Positions 14,535 through 22,850 of a stretch of 36,262 nucleotides of DNA are shown here, in pieces (position 1 is the first letter of the stretch; every line of letters begins with the position of its first letter). Source of the DNA: Chloroflexota bacterium. GTDB taxonomy: Bacteria; Chloroflexota; Anaerolineae; Aggregatilineales; Ch27. Made by a program: the position numbers and the translations under genes. The notes beneath the pieces were generated by a model. The model did not search any database, was not told the origin of the DNA, and saw only the letters and a list, made by a program, of their open reading frames with translations. The stretch covers positions 1 through 36,262 of the forward strand of contig JAIOAT010000038.1 of assembly GCA_019873685.1 (NCBI GenBank). Direction: 5' to 3'.

Positions 14535-16475
14535 CTAATGGCCGTTAAGCGGCAGGTCTTCGCCTTCCAGGATCAGCACGTAGCCAGGCGAAAGGTCCAC
14601 GCTCAGGGCCAGACCGTTGTGCACCTGGATGATGTCCGGCGACCCCCACACGCCCTGAGTACGGTACCACTGCCCGCTGAGCAGGGCGCGCCCGCTCTGG
14701 TGGTGACGCTGGTCGGTGTTGGCGATGAAGGTCAGGGAGAGATCGCCCTGCCGCCGGGTGAAGACCAGGATGTGCGGGTTGTTGGACATGCCCACGTACC
14801 AGCTGCGCGGATCGTTGAGGGTCAGCAGGTCGGCGTAACGCTGACGCAGTTCCAGCGCGTAACGCACGCCTTCGATCAGGTTATCGGCGCGGGTCCAGTC
14901 AAAGGCGTAGGCGCTGAAGAGCGGCAGCTTATCCGCCGGGTAGCGGGCCAGCGCCTCCGCCCGGAAGTTCAGGCCGGTGTTGATCGGCTGCTTTTCCCCC
15001 AGTTCGAAGCCGTTGTGAATGACCGGGATGCCGGGCATGGCGATGCACAGCGGCAGGGTGTAGTAGCTGAAGATATGGCCATTGGGGGTGGAATCCGCCG
15101 CGCGGGGGGTGTTGTGGTTTTCCGCTGTGGCGAAGAACGGGATGGGCACCGGTTCCCGCGCCCAGCGTTCGATGAAGTGACGCAGGGCTTCCGGGTCGTG
15201 CAGGGCAAAGAGCATGTAGCCCACCACAGCGTCATAGCCTTCCCGGCGGCTGGCTTCGTCGATGGCGAAGTTCTCCTCCCAGAAGGCGAACTCCGGGTTG
15301 AAGCGGTGAGCCTCCTCCACGATGCGGCGTTTGAGCGGCATGGGCAGGGCGTGGCCCATGTCCAGCATCACGCCATCGATGCCGAACCGTCGCTGGTAGT
15401 AGGGGATCACCCCGGCGATAGCGTCCCAGAGCGGCCGGTTAGCATGGGCGGGCGTGGCCAGCCGGGCGTCGTACATGCGCAGGGTGTTGTAGGCCATGTA
15501 ATTGAAGTCGGGATGGTCATACAGGCGCAGGTATGTCACATCCGTCCAGGGCGGCTGGCCGTCATCCGGCGGCCAGTCAGAGAACGCGCCGGGGATGCGC
15601 ACCCGCGTGCCATCGTCCAGCATCCCGTACCAGCGCCCTCCCTCCATCCAGACCTGCTCCGGGCGGGGAGGCGGGGCGAACATCTGGCGGTGGACAGGCG
15701 GTGCGGGCGGCAGATCGTGAAAGTCGCCCTGCGAAACCTTCCACTTGATCAGGCCGAGGGTGTTGCTGTCAAACAGCGGCGGGCCGTACAGGCTGGCGTC
15801 GAAGCTGCCCGGCGGGCGGTCGGCAATATCAGCCCGGATCCAGTAAAACCAGTCGGGATGCTCCTTGACCCAGTCGGCGTCACGGGAGGCCGTGCGCAGC
15901 ACGAACTCCATGACCACGCGCAGGCCCAGGTGGTGCGCCGCTTCGACAAAGGCAGCGAATAACTCCTCAGCGGTGAACTCCAGGGCCGGCTCGGCCAGAT
16001 TCTCGTCCAGTACATAAGGGTTGCGGATGGCGTAAGGCGAGCCGAGCGTACCCTTTTTGCCATCCTGGCCGACCGCTGTGATCGGCAGCAGGTGCACGGT
16101 ATTGCAGCCCAGCCGCTGGATGTACGGCAGCAGCACGATCGCTTTGAGCAGCGTGCCGGTGTCCCGCCAGCCATCCGGGCGCGGCCCCGGGCGAATCTGG
16201 CCGTCTCCGGCATGGGCGTAAGCCGCGGCCACCCGCGGGAACAGGTTGTAGACAATCGCCTGCCCGGACCAGCCTTCATCATCGCGGCCCTGGACGATTG
16301 GCTCCGGGGCGCTTTGCAGGATGTCTTCCAGACGGCGGGTGTAAAACTCGTAGGGGTTGACGGCCTGCGGGGCCAGCGTACGGGCGTCGATCCACAGGCC
16401 GGGGACATAGTACGGCAGCATCACAGGCTGCCGATGATGCTTCAGCCGATCAATAAGATGCTGGAGCACAGACAT
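14535..16475 (-). CDS. GH13 (alpha-amylase family) protein, GlgE-like in part, with altered catalytic motifs
   Basis: The 646-aa product has a TIM-barrel amylase core: LGCNTVHLLPITAVG (residues 132-146), region I-like VVMEFVLRTAS (188-198) followed by DWVKEHPDWFYW (as in maltosyltransferases), region II IDGVMLDMGHALP (366-378), region III FAFWEENFAI (397-406) and region IV FFATAENHNTPR (447-458). The likely nucleophile is Asp372 and the acid/base Glu400 or Glu401. Region IV has Asn455 where active enzymes have the third carboxylate (NHD), and the invariant Arg two places before the nucleophile is Met370. There is no signal peptide, so it is cytoplasmic. The start codon has no good Shine-Dalgarno. 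Function may be altered or non-catalytic. Confidence 0.85.
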   Translation of the reverse strand: MSVLQHLIDRLKHHRQPVMLPYYVPGLWIDARTLAPQAVNPYEFYTRRLEDILQSAPEPIVQGRDDEGWSGQAIVYNLFPRVAAAYAHAGDGQIRPGPRPDGWRDTGTLLKAIVLLPYIQRLGCNTVHLLPITAVGQDGKKGTLGSPYAIRNPYVLDENLAEPALEFTAEELFAAFVEAAHHLGLRVVMEFVLRTASRDADWVKEHPDWFYWIRADIADRPPGSFDASLYGPPLFDSNTLGLIKWKVSQGDFHDLPPAPPVHRQMFAPPPRPEQVWMEGGRWYGMLDDGTRVRIPGAFSDWPPDDGQPPWTDVTYLRLYDHPDFNYMAYNTLRMYDARLATPAHANRPLWDAIAGVIPYYQRRFGIDGVMLDMGHALPMPLKRRIVEEAHRFNPEFAFWEENFAIDEASRREGYDAVVGYMLFALHDPEALRHFIERWAREPVPIPFFATAENHNTPRAADSTPNGHIFSYYTLPLCIAMPGIPVIHNGFELGEKQPINTGLNFRAEALARYPADKLPLFSAYAFDWTRADNLIEGVRYALELRQRYADLLTLNDPRSWYVGMSNNPHILVFTRRQGDLSLTFIANTDQRHHQSGRALLSGQWYRTQGVWGSPDIIQVHNGLALSVDLSPGYVLILEGEDLPLNGH

Positions 16476-16547
16476 GAGCGATCAGAGGCTTTCCATGATA
16501 GCACGCAGATGCCCGCGCAAAGGCCAGGATGATTCAAACAAATCGCT

Positions 16548-16553
16548 AGTATA
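16548..16553 (-). promoter_or_regulatory. -10 element of the GH13 gene
   Basis: Minus-strand TATACT, 73 nt before the start codon, with repeat copy B directly upstream. The -35 region is poor. Confidence 0.4.
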
Positions 16554-16597
16554 CCCTCCGGGGGGCATAGAAGGCGAATTTTGCGGGCGCAGGACAG

Positions 16598-16722
16598 AAA
16601 AGAGGCCGGGAAACCCGGAGACCAGGAGGCCATGAGACAGTGAGGCGGGCGGCAAGCAAGAGAAGAGGCAGGTGGCAAGAGTCCGGAGGCAAGAAAATCA
16701 CAGGACTGGAAGCCGGGAGATC
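16598..16722 (+). repeat. Dispersed intergenic element, copy B
   Basis: A purine-rich stretch with degenerate 8-9 bp units (AGAGGCC, GGAGACC, AGGAGGCC, GGAGGC). It contains the 15-bp core as GGCCGGGAAACCCGG at 16604-16618, which is also a perfect CCGGG-AAA-CCCGG palindrome. With copy A it shares about 30 nearly identical bases. The pyrimidine-rich strand is the coding strand of the downstream GH13 gene. This fills most of the 298-bp gap between 16476 and 16773. Confidence 0.65.
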
Positions 16723-16753
16723 GGTTCGCGGGGAAGCTCGCCCGCGCCTCGCA

Positions 16754-16788
16754 GGTATACGCTTTTGCGCCGCCTACGGCGTATAACC
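16754..16788. terminator. Inverted repeat at the 3' end of the GNAT gene
   Basis: TATACGC (16756-16762) pairs with GCGTATA (16779-16785), extended by GG/CC with one bulged base and by an inner CCG/CGG. It overlaps the GNAT stop codon at 16774. There is no U-tract on either strand, so it could instead protect the 3' end of the mRNA. Confidence 0.35.
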
Positions 16789-17376
16789 CAGCCGTTCTAC
16801 CAGCCGCGCCTTGACGGACGGCCACTCGTCATCCACGATGCTGTAGAGGACCGAATCGCGAATATAGCCATCGGGCATAATCAGGTGCTTGCGTAGGATG
16901 CCTTCCTGCCTGGCCCCCAGCTTCTCAATGGCGCGCCGGCTGTGCGTGTTGCGGCTATCCGTCTTGATCTCCACACGCACCGCGCCCAGAGTTTCAAAGG
17001 CGTGGCGCAGCAACAGGAACTTGCTCTCCGGGTTGACGGCAGTGCCCTGATAGGCCGGGCCAATCCACGTTGCGCCGATCTCCAGGGCGAAGTCAGCGGG
17101 GCGAATATTCAGGTAACAGGTCTGGCCGATCGCCCTGCCGCTGGCGCGGTAGAGGATGGCAAAGGGACAGGCGTCCGGGCGCTGGTAAGTGGCGCGGATG
17201 AATTCCCTGAAGCCTTCCACGTTCCATGTCTCCGGGCTGAAGTGATAACGGAAGTAGGTGAACAGGTCCGGAGTCGCGGCGGCCTCAAAGAGGTCTGCCG
17301 CATGATCCTCGCGCAGCGGCTCCAGCCAGATCGCCCGCCCTTCCAGGCGCACCGGCGCGACACGCATGATCGCCAT
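16774..17376 (-). CDS. GNAT-family N-acetyltransferase, RimJ/RimL-like
   Basis: The 200-aa product starts with the RimJ/RimL pattern VRLEGRAIWLEPLREDHAADLF, then IGQTCYLNIRP, the acetyl-CoA motif region GATWIGPAYQGTAVNPESK and KTDSRNTHSRRAIEKLGARQEGILRKH, which is highly characteristic. Such enzymes acetylate protein N-termini, aminoglycosides or small amines. I chose the ATG at 17376 for GGAGG nine bases upstream. A second in-frame ATG nine bases later is possible, and the frame is open further upstream without family similarity. It is followed by the GH13 gene on the same strand after a 298-bp gap. Confidence 0.88.
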   Translation of the reverse strand: MAIMRVAPVRLEGRAIWLEPLREDHAADLFEAAATPDLFTYFRYHFSPETWNVEGFREFIRATYQRPDACPFAILYRASGRAIGQTCYLNIRPADFALEIGATWIGPAYQGTAVNPESKFLLLRHAFETLGAVRVEIKTDSRNTHSRRAIEKLGARQEGILRKHLIMPDGYIRDSVLYSIVDDEWPSVKARLVERLGYTP

Positions 17377-17543
17377 ACAGACTATCCTCCCCGGGTATGC
17401 AACAGCGCGCATCAAGCCGCTTATTGTGGCACAACTGCGCCCGCCGCGCAGCAACATCGCCTGCTGTTCTGCCTTCTCCACAGATCAACCGCCTGCTCCT
17501 TCCACTCCCCGCTCCGCCAGTACCGTTCCCCCGGCCAAACGTG

Positions 17544-17549
17544 TATCAT
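17544..17549 (+). promoter_or_regulatory. -10 element of the alanine-dehydrogenase-like gene
   Basis: TATCAT preceded by TG, 46 nt before the ATG. No clear -35. Confidence 0.35.
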
Positions 17550-17594
17550 AAATGCATAGTCAGCGAACCCGCCGCCACGCCAGGAGGTCGTCAC

Positions 17595-18674
17595 ATGGGT
17601 CTGGTCATCGGCATTCCCAGGGAGCAACTTCCGTACGAGTACCGCGTAGGCATGACCCCCGCCGGCGTGTCCATCCTCACCGCGCAGGGACACCAGTGTT
17701 ATGTCGAAACCGGAGCCGGGGAAGGCAGCGGTTTCCCCGACGCCGAATACGAGCGAGCCGGGGCGCGCATCACCTACAACCACGACGAAACCTTCCGCCG
17801 GGCCGATTTGCTGCTCAAGGTACAGCGGCCCTCGCTGGAGGAGATCGCGGTCATGAAGGAGGGGCAGACCCTGCTGTGCATGGTCATGGTGGCGGTGATG
17901 CACGAGCGGATGCTGCAGGCCATGCAGGAAAAACGCCTCACCGTCATCGCCTACGAGATGATCCGGGAAGACGATGGCCGCCACCCGGTGATGCAGCCCC
18001 TCAGCGAGATCGGTGGGCGGATGGCCGCCCAGATCGCGGCCTACTACCTGCAGAACAATTCCGGCGGCAAGGGCATCCTGCTGGGCGGGATCACGGGGGT
18101 CCCTCCGGCGGATGTGGTCATCCTGGGGGCAGGCGTAGTGGGCACCTACGCCACCGAAGCCTTCCTGGGCCAGGGCGCCCGCGTGATCGTGCTTGACCAC
18201 AGCCTGCGCGCCCTGCAGCGGCTGCAGGATCGCTTCCACAGCGCCGTCACCACCATGATCTCCTACGACTTCAACCTGCGGCGGGTCGTCCGCTTCGCCG
18301 ATGTATTGCTGGGGGCGGTGCATGTGCCCGGTCAGCGCACGCCGGTGCTGATCACAGAGGACATGGTGCGGACGATGCGGCCCGGCTCCCTGATCATCGA
18401 CATGAGCATCGACCAGGGTGGATGCGTGGCGACCAGCCACCCGACCAGCCACGGCAACCCGACCTTCGTCTGGGAAAATGTCACCCACTACTGCGTACTC
18501 AACGTACCGGGCGCGGTTGGTCGCACGGCGACCCATGCCTTCCTCAACGCCGCCTGGCCCTATATCGATCGGCTGGCTCAGCATGGGCTGGACGCCGCAC
18601 TCTCCTACAGTCCAGCGCTGGGACACGGGCTGATCCTGCGGGATGGCGAAGTGCTGATCGACCGGGGTCGCTGA
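17595..18674 (+). CDS. Alanine dehydrogenase family protein lacking the usual catalytic His
   Basis: The 359-aa product follows the family from end to end: GIPREQLPYEYRVGMTP, VETGAGEGSGFPDAEY, LLLKVQRP (Lys75, substrate-binding), the NAD-binding VVILGAGVVGTYA, DVLLGAVHVPG and IIDMSIDQGG. Alanine dehydrogenase interconverts alanine and pyruvate plus ammonia with NAD. In characterised enzymes a YLHLA motif supplies a catalytic His. Here the aligned stretch is CMVMVAV and that His is Met98. The product may therefore act on another substrate or as a binding protein. AGGAGG precedes the ATG by seven bases; the longer open frame upstream was rejected. A small membrane protein gene follows 19 bp later. 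Confidence 0.85.
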   Translation: MGLVIGIPREQLPYEYRVGMTPAGVSILTAQGHQCYVETGAGEGSGFPDAEYERAGARITYNHDETFRRADLLLKVQRPSLEEIAVMKEGQTLLCMVMVAVMHERMLQAMQEKRLTVIAYEMIREDDGRHPVMQPLSEIGGRMAAQIAAYYLQNNSGGKGILLGGITGVPPADVVILGAGVVGTYATEAFLGQGARVIVLDHSLRALQRLQDRFHSAVTTMISYDFNLRRVVRFADVLLGAVHVPGQRTPVLITEDMVRTMRPGSLIIDMSIDQGGCVATSHPTSHGNPTFVWENVTHYCVLNVPGAVGRTATHAFLNAAWPYIDRLAQHGLDAALSYSPALGHGLILRDGEVLIDRGR

Positions 18675-18693
18675 CACAGCGCAGGAGGGGGAG

Positions 18694-18909
18694 ATGACAC
18701 AGGAGCAACTGATCGGGTTGTTGATCGGGCTATGGGGTGCCTACGCGCTGTGGGCCGGGCTGTTCGGCTGGCGGCGGGCGCTGCGGGGACGGCTGATCCG
18801 CGGTCTGGTGCGCCTGATCGGTCCGGTGGGTACGCGCATTGTCTATATCATCGTCGGTCTGGCTTTGCTCGCCGGAGGCATTCTGTTCATGGGCGTCGGG
18901 TCGGTTTAG
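18694..18909 (+). CDS. Small membrane protein with two helices
   Basis: The 71-aa product has two hydrophobic helices (about residues 5-25 and 47-69) with a basic loop (WRRALRGRLIRGLVRLIG) between them, which should face the cytoplasm. A very good Shine-Dalgarno (AGGAGGGGG) ends two bases before the ATG. It begins 19 bp after the alanine-dehydrogenase-like gene and is probably co-transcribed. I recognise no firm family. Confidence 0.72.
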   Translation: MTQEQLIGLLIGLWGAYALWAGLFGWRRALRGRLIRGLVRLIGPVGTRIVYIIVGLALLAGGILFMGVGSV

Positions 18910-18956
18910 CGACGCCGCACCCCGATGTATGGTAAGCAGGGAATGGGGAGCAGGCA

Positions 18957-18998
18957 GTGGGGAGGTTTCACGGACTCCTCGTCTCGCGGCCTCCCCAC
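18957..18998. terminator. Inverted repeat between convergent genes
   Basis: GTGGGGAGG (18957-18965) and CCTCCCCAC (18990-18998) form a perfect 9-bp stem with a 24-nt loop, 47 bp after the plus-strand stop and 8 bp before the minus-strand stop. There is no U-tract on either strand. Confidence 0.4.
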
Positions 18999-19006
18999 CG
19001 CCCGTG

Positions 19007-20470
19007 CTAGGCCGGGGCGTTCGCGGCATCCCCCGGAAAGGCCGGATTCATCTGGCCGTGAAACGGATCGTCCTCGGTGAACCAGGGGAAGTTCGGCAGC
19101 AATTCCTGCAACTCCTCCGGGCTGAAGCGCTCCGCCAGGCGGCCCAGCAGCGCCGCGAAAGCCGGATACTCCTCCAGGAAAGCCTTCCAGTCGAAATCAG
19201 GGGTGTTGAATAGCTGCGCCGCGCCGGGGAACAGCCGCTCGAATCCGCCTTCGCGCAACTGCTCAAAGAAGTCCGGATGTTCCTCCAGGAAGCGATCCAG
19301 ATCGAAGTTCGGGTCCAGGAACAGGCTAAAGGGCAGCGCCGCACCTTCCATCCGCGGGACAACCATGAACCCCAGTTCCGGCGGGCGGGCGGCCAGCGTA
19401 GCCGTCACCTGGAGCGTCTCTGCGCCGCGCAGCACATCCAGCGTGATCGTGTCGCCCTCCTCATAGGCGTAGATGCGGTCGGCCAGCGTGCGCTCAGCGT
19501 CGACTACGTCGCCATCAACCGCCGTGACCACGTCGCCCGGCTGCAACCCGGCTGCCGCCGCGGGTGTCTCCGGCTGCACTTCCATGATCAGCGCGCCTTC
19601 GGCGACCTCCGGCAGGTTAAAAGGCAGGTCCTCCTGCCCGGCCAGTTCGTCCAGCGTTTCCGGCGTCAGGGTGACAAACACCACCCCCAGGTAGCCGCGC
19701 GGCTCCGCGCTCTGCACCGCAAAGGGCAACACAGGCAACACGACCACCGGTCGCGCCGGGCGCGTCACCGGGGCGACAAACGTCTCAACCGGAGTCTGCG
19801 GCTCCAGCGTCAGGGTCAGTTCCAGCGTCTCGCCGCCGCGTTCCACCGTCAGCGGGAGGTCAGCGCCCCGCGCCGCACGGGTAGCCAGCACGCCGCTGTC
19901 ATAGCTGTCGACCGGGCGCCCTTCGATGGTCACAACCTCATCACCAGTCTGCAAACCCGCTTCCTCCGCCGGGGAGCCGGGCGTCACCTCTGTGACCAGC
20001 CAGCGCGCATCCAGGTCAGCGAAGGTCGCTCCGGCCACGCGGATGTGCCGCGCCAGGATCGTCGCTGGGCCGGGCAGCGTGCCTGTCTCAGGCGGGGCAG
20101 CGGGTGTTTCCTCCGGCCAGGCGGCCAGCGTCACCGCGATCTCCAGCGCCTGACCGCGCCGGTCAACGCTCAGCGTGACGGTGTCGCCCGGCGCATAAGC
20201 CCGGATGACCTCCAGCAGCGGTCTATCCGCGCTGATCGATTCGCCGTTCACCGCTGTGATCAGGTCGTTGACCCGCAATCCAGCGGCCCTGGCCGGGGAA
20301 TCCGGCATCACGGCAACGACCAAAGCGCCGTCCTCGCGCTGCTCGTACTGAATACCCAGGTAGGGCCGCGTGCCCTCCTGCGCTGCCGCCGGGGCCGCTG
20401 CCGCCAACCCCAGGATCAGCGCCGCCAGCAGCCCTGTCGTTGCCCACATGAACCAGCGTGTGTACCTCAT
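19007..20470 (-). CDS. Secreted protein with three PDZ domains
   Basis: The 487-aa product has a signal peptide (cleavage likely after APAAAQ, about residue 31). Three PDZ domains follow at about residues 34-120, 150-230 and 255-360, each with a GLxxxDxIxxVxG-type core (GLRVNDLITAVNG, GLQTGDEVVTIEG, GLQPGDVVTAVDG). No protease domain is present, unlike DegP/HtrA or C-terminal processing proteases. The tail carries two related units, DLDRFLEEHPDFFEQL and DWKAFLEEYPAFAALL, about 45 residues apart. It should act outside the cell membrane as a scaffold or adaptor. It starts 59 bp after the histidine kinase stop, with AGGAGG before the ATG, so kinase and PDZ protein are likely one operon. Confidence 0.85.
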   Translation of the reverse strand: MRYTRWFMWATTGLLAALILGLAAAAPAAAQEGTRPYLGIQYEQREDGALVVAVMPDSPARAAGLRVNDLITAVNGESISADRPLLEVIRAYAPGDTVTLSVDRRGQALEIAVTLAAWPEETPAAPPETGTLPGPATILARHIRVAGATFADLDARWLVTEVTPGSPAEEAGLQTGDEVVTIEGRPVDSYDSGVLATRAARGADLPLTVERGGETLELTLTLEPQTPVETFVAPVTRPARPVVVLPVLPFAVQSAEPRGYLGVVFVTLTPETLDELAGQEDLPFNLPEVAEGALIMEVQPETPAAAAGLQPGDVVTAVDGDVVDAERTLADRIYAYEEGDTITLDVLRGAETLQVTATLAARPPELGFMVVPRMEGAALPFSLFLDPNFDLDRFLEEHPDFFEQLREGGFERLFPGAAQLFNTPDFDWKAFLEEYPAFAALLGRLAERFSPEELQELLPNFPWFTEDDPFHGQMNPAFPGDAANAPA

Positions 20471-20529
20471 ACAATCCTCCTGAAAGCAACCTCTATCCCT
20501 CAGAGCCTTCGAACAAATCTCTTTTTCCG

Positions 20530-22008
20530 CTAACGGCCCGCGTCGACGCCTTTGCTGGCGGGACGCTTTTGCTGGCGGGCCAGTCGCAGCGCCGCGCCGG
20601 GATCAGCCAGCGATTCCGGCGGCGGAATCTGGCGAGGCAGGTGAATGGTGAAGGTCGTGCCCACCCCCGGCGTGCTCTGCACCGTGATCCGCCCGCCGTG
20701 CGCCTCGGCGATCCAGCGGGCGATGGCCAGCCCCAGCCCGGCGCCGCCCTGCTTGCGGGCGCGGGCCTTGTCCACCCGGTAAAACCGCTCGAAAATGTGC
20801 GGCAGGTCATCCGGCGGGATTCCTTCGCCCGTATCGGCCACCGCGATCAACGCCTCCGGCCCATCCGGCCAGACCGACAGGGTGATCGTACCCTCCGCCG
20901 GCGTGTACTTGAAGGCGTTGCCAATCAGGTTGAGCAACAATTGCTTGAGGCGGTCGGGGTCGGCGTGCACCCGCACCGGCTCAAAACGCCCCAGTTGCAC
21001 GGTCGCGCCGCCCTGACGCAGCACCTTGGCCTGCTCAAAGACTTCCAGCACCAGCGTATCCAGCTCCAGGTTCTGGGTGATCAGCGGCAACTCTCCGGCA
21101 TCGGCCTGGGCCAGCAGGAGCAGGTCGCCGACCATGCGGGCCATACGCTTGCTCTCCCCGGCGATAGCGTCCAGCGAGTCGTTGTCCGGGCCGTAGCGCC
21201 GGATGATATCCACATTGCCCTGGATCACTGTCAGGGGTGTGCGCAGTTCATGGGAGACATCGGCCACAAAGCGCCGCTGGGCGTTGAACAACCGCTCCAG
21301 GCGCTCCAGCGTGGCGTTGAAGACCACCGTCAGGCGGCCCAGTTCGTCCATTGGCCCGCTGTAGGGGATGCGCCGGCTGAGATCGTCGCCGGTAGCGATC
21401 TGCGACGCCGCCTCAGCAATTGTCTCGATCGGGCGCAGGGCGCGCTCGATCAGGGCGTTGCCCAGGAACAGCGATGTGATGAAGGCAAAGACGCCAGCGA
21501 CCAGCATGACCGCCGTTACCCGACTCTGGGCTTCCAGGATCGGGCTGATCGCCTGCGCCGCCTGAATACGGCCCACGATGCGATCGGAGACAAACAGCGG
21601 GCGCGTCAGCACGCGCAGCGGAAAACCGTTGAGCACAACATTACGGCGGGTCTGTTCCTGGGTGGTCAGAGCGCCAGCGTCCAGGGGGGCGCTGTAACCG
21701 CCCAGGTTATTGGAACTACTGTTCAACCGCCCATCGTGAGTCCAGACCTGAACGAATACGTTGGAGGCGCGGAAGATATCCAACTCTGGCGGCAGTTCAA
21801 AGACCAGCGTCGGCTCCCCCTGCCGCGATAGCTGGATGTTTGGCCCTTCGATGCTCCGGATGACCTCATTGACCGTTTCATCCAGTGAGCGATCGACGGA
21901 GTCGATCAGCGCCCAGTGCAGGACGCTGATCACCGTGGCGCTGAAGATCAGCAGGATGCTCACCAGAACGGCGGAATAGGTCAGGGTCAGGCGCAGGCGG
22001 ATGCTCAT
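20530..22008 (-). CDS. Sensor histidine kinase (HAMP, HisKA, HATPase), MprB/BaeS-like
   Basis: The 492-aa product has a first membrane helix (about residues 10-30), an extracellular sensor region, a second helix (about 164-183), a HAMP linker, the phospho-acceptor box [12 protein letters not shown] with His253, the N box [11 protein letters not shown] and the G boxes DTGEGIPP and GAGLGLAIA. The extracellular part (about 31-160) has no family I recognise. No response regulator gene is adjacent: the neighbours are the PDZ protein downstream and, divergently, a Nudix gene. The start has a weak Shine-Dalgarno. A minus-strand TATACT -10 is at 22054. Confidence 0.92.
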   Translation of the reverse strand: MSIRLRLTLTYSAVLVSILLIFSATVISVLHWALIDSVDRSLDETVNEVIRSIEGPNIQLSRQGEPTLVFELPPELDIFRASNVFVQVWTHDGRLNSSSNNLGGYSAPLDAGALTTQEQTRRNVVLNGFPLRVLTRPLFVSDRIVGRIQAAQAISPILEAQSRVTAVMLVAGVFAFITSLFLGNALIERALRPIETIAEAASQIATGDDLSRRIPYSGPMDELGRLTVVFNATLERLERLFNAQRRFVADVSHELRTPLTVIQGNVDIIRRYGPDNDSLDAIAGESKRMARMVGDLLLLAQADAGELPLITQNLELDTLVLEVFEQAKVLRQGGATVQLGRFEPVRVHADPDRLKQLLLNLIGNAFKYTPAEGTITLSVWPDGPEALIAVADTGEGIPPDDLPHIFERFYRVDKARARKQGGAGLGLAIARWIAEAHGGRITVQSTPGVGTTFTIHLPRQIPPPESLADPGAALRLARQQKRPASKGVDAGR

Positions 22009-22053
22009 ACAGGCTCAGCCTTGATAGCGAATCGTGGTTGCGTTCTGCTCTTA

Positions 22054-22059
22054 AGTATA
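22054..22059 (-). promoter_or_regulatory. -10 element of the kinase-PDZ operon
   Basis: Minus-strand TATACT, 46 nt before the kinase start codon. The 240-bp divergent gap 22009-22248 also holds the Nudix promoter and shows no other gene. Confidence 0.4.
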
Positions 22060-22157
22060 CGGGATGGCAGGCAAAGAAACATGAGCAACCGGTGAGGCCG
22101 TCCGCCAGAACGGGGCAATCGACAGCGCAGTCATTCCTTTGCCCGGTGGGGCGCCGG

Positions 22158-22186
22158 TTGAGTTTCCTCGCAGGCGGCGGTATCCT
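22158..22186 (+). promoter_or_regulatory. Promoter of the Nudix gene
   Basis: TTGAGT (22158-22163), exactly 17 bp, then TATCCT (22181-22186), 63 nt before the ATG. Both boxes match consensus at four of six positions. A 6-bp stem (GCCCGT/ACGGGC) follows in the leader. Confidence 0.5.
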
Positions 22187-22248
22187 CACAGCGGCGGACT
22201 GGCCCGTCGCCCGGTGAACGGGCCGCGCATGGCAAAGGTTCCCCCTGT

Positions 22249-22761
22249 ATGGCGGATGTGATTCCGGTCAAATTCTGTCCTCGCTGCGGCGCGGCGCTTG
22301 AGCAGCGCCATTGTTTTGGCGCGTCGCGCCCCTGTTGCCCGGCCTGCGGCTACGTGCACTTTTACGACCCCAAGGTGGCGGCGGCGGTCTTCATCCAGCA
22401 GGGCGGACGCATCCTGTTGATCAAGCGGGCGGTAGACCCGGAACGGGGCAAATGGGCGCTACCCGCCGGGTACGTGGACGCGCTGGAGGACCCGCGTGTG
22501 ACCGCCGTCCGCGAGGTGCGTGAGGAGACTGGCCTGGAAGTCCGCCTGACCGGCCTGCTGGACGTGTTCTACAGCCAGCAGCGACCCGGAGCCAGCATCA
22601 TCATTGTCTACGCTGCCGAGGTAATCGGCGGCGAATTGCAGCCCCAGGATGACGCCGCTGAGGTGGCCTGGTTCGGCCCGGATGATCTGCCAGAGCTGGC
22701 CTTTGAGAGCACCCGCGAACTGGTCAGCGCCTGGGTGAGCGCCCATCGCACTGTCAGCTGA
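22249..22761 (+). CDS. Nudix hydrolase with N-terminal zinc ribbon
   Basis: The 170-aa product has a zinc ribbon made by C10-x2-C13 and C30-x2-C33, then a complete Nudix box from Gly74 (GYVDALE, seven residues, REVREETGL). Nudix enzymes hydrolyse nucleoside diphosphates linked to another group. Ribbon-plus-Nudix proteins of this size include ADP-ribose, NADH and other dinucleotide pyrophosphatases. The PAGYVDALE context is close to the NudC/ADP-ribose type, but the substrate is not certain. The Shine-Dalgarno is weak (AAAGG ten bases upstream). It is divergent from the kinase gene. Confidence 0.9.
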   Translation: MADVIPVKFCPRCGAALEQRHCFGASRPCCPACGYVHFYDPKVAAAVFIQQGGRILLIKRAVDPERGKWALPAGYVDALEDPRVTAVREVREETGLEVRLTGLLDVFYSQQRPGASIIIVYAAEVIGGELQPQDDAAEVAWFGPDDLPELAFESTRELVSAWVSAHRTVS

Positions 22762-22788
22762 ACACCCAACGCCATTTTGCAGCCATTG

Positions 22789-22794
22789 TATAAT
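22789..22794 (+). promoter_or_regulatory. -10 element of the large secreted protein gene
   Basis: A perfect TATAAT 28 bp after the Nudix stop gives an mRNA with a leader of about 135 nt before the ATG at 22937. The leader contains the C-tract run at 22851-22881. No -35 box is recognisable. Confidence 0.5.
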
Positions 22795-22850
22795 GCGGGA
22801 TGAAGCCGGCGGGATGGCCAGGCTCATCTTTCGTCGCTGCCCGCTGTGGA

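Noticed and set aside
13305-15962. An open plus-strand frame of 885 codons
   Set aside because: It runs antisense through three genes with clear motifs (PLP enzyme, phosphatase, GH13). The translation is Gln/His/Arg-rich and matches no fold. Long antisense frames are common in G+C-rich DNA.
17421-18677. Minus-strand open frame of 418 codons over the alanine-dehydrogenase-like gene
   Set aside because: His/Gly/Asp-rich translation without motifs, entirely antisense to a recognised gene.
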